DNA of 44,333 bases. Source: CALKGK01 sp964649515. Lineage in GTDB: Bacteria > Bacteroidota > Bacteroidia > Flavobacteriales_D > Sanyastnellaceae. The notes beneath the pieces were generated by a model. It was not told the DNA's origin and did no database searches. It was given only the letters and a program-made list of their open reading frames with translations. Every line of letters starts with the position of its first letter. The first letter of the stretch is position 1. Shown piece by piece: positions 44,260 to 44,333 of this stretch. The stretch lies in NCBI GenBank assembly GCA_964649515.1, contig CAZYPV010000020.1:1-44333 (forward strand), given 5' to 3'. The translations under genes and the position numbers were made by a program.

Positions 44260-44333
44260 ATTGTGAGGCGTTTAGTGGCGAAAGATAGTGGAGAGCGGAG
44301 AGAAAATGAAATTGGGGGTTGATGGATTCGTTG

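Overview
The window is a chromosomal stretch of a Flavobacteriales-like member of the Bacteroidota. Four things support this. The partial 16S rRNA has a Bacteroidota-type sequence. Promoters carry the TAnnTTTG -7 element read by the Bacteroidota housekeeping sigma factor. Two secreted proteins carry the two classes of type IX secretion C-terminal sorting domain. Many genes belong to families common in this phylum (YfhO, DUF4924, 7TMR-DISM kinases, GNAT/ThiF-nitroreductase loci). Intergenic DNA is AT-rich, and Shine-Dalgarno sequences are mostly weak or absent. One 100-base run of N (11332-11431) is an assembly gap inside a GC-rich repeat.

Layout. 1-343 is the 5' part of a 16S rRNA on the minus strand. 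It is preceded by about 720 bp holding six evenly spaced promoter units (about 105-119 bp apart). 1141-6585 (minus) holds a SCO1/SenC copper protein, a lipoprotein amidohydrolase coupled to a short-chain dehydrogenase, and a tightly overlapping CPBP protease / eIF1-like YciH / THUMP rRNA methyltransferase operon. 6666-8259 (plus) encodes a Cys-rich MopE/dockerin-like secreted protein and an O-methyltransferase. 8237-10396 (minus) holds an orphan hypothetical gene and sucC. 10556-11206 is a LolD-type ABC ATPase, followed by the repeat/gap and a membrane-anchored sigma-region-2-like protein (minus). 12223-18084 (plus) is a MarR regulator followed by a complete beta-oxidation operon in the order fadN-fadA-fadE with a UUCG terminator. 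18228-23928 holds two large type IX secretion cargo proteins. 23947-26127 holds a YdjM-like membrane hydrolase and an M42 aminopeptidase, divergently arranged.

26133-34839 is the most unusual part. A five-gene minus-strand operon encodes a ThiF-like/nitroreductase fusion (Rv1355c family), a LuxI/FeeM-like GNAT acyltransferase, a 7TMR-DISM histidine kinase, a receiver-kinase hybrid and a single-domain response regulator. Divergent from it lie a receiver-like protein that has lost its phosphorylation residues and a PAS-histidine kinase with an altered H-box. I infer that this is a small-molecule synthesis and sensing locus whose signal is unknown.

34826-44259 contains DUF4924, an OmpH/Skp-like chaperone and a small conserved protein (minus operon), a DUF1853 PD-(D/E)XK-like protein, an MFS transporter, a FemAB-like N-acyltransferase, a DCC-family thiol oxidoreductase, and a translationally coupled pair of large membrane proteins (YfhO and a glycosyltransferase/polymerase-like protein). 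All functions are read from sequence motifs recognised by eye. No database search was run.
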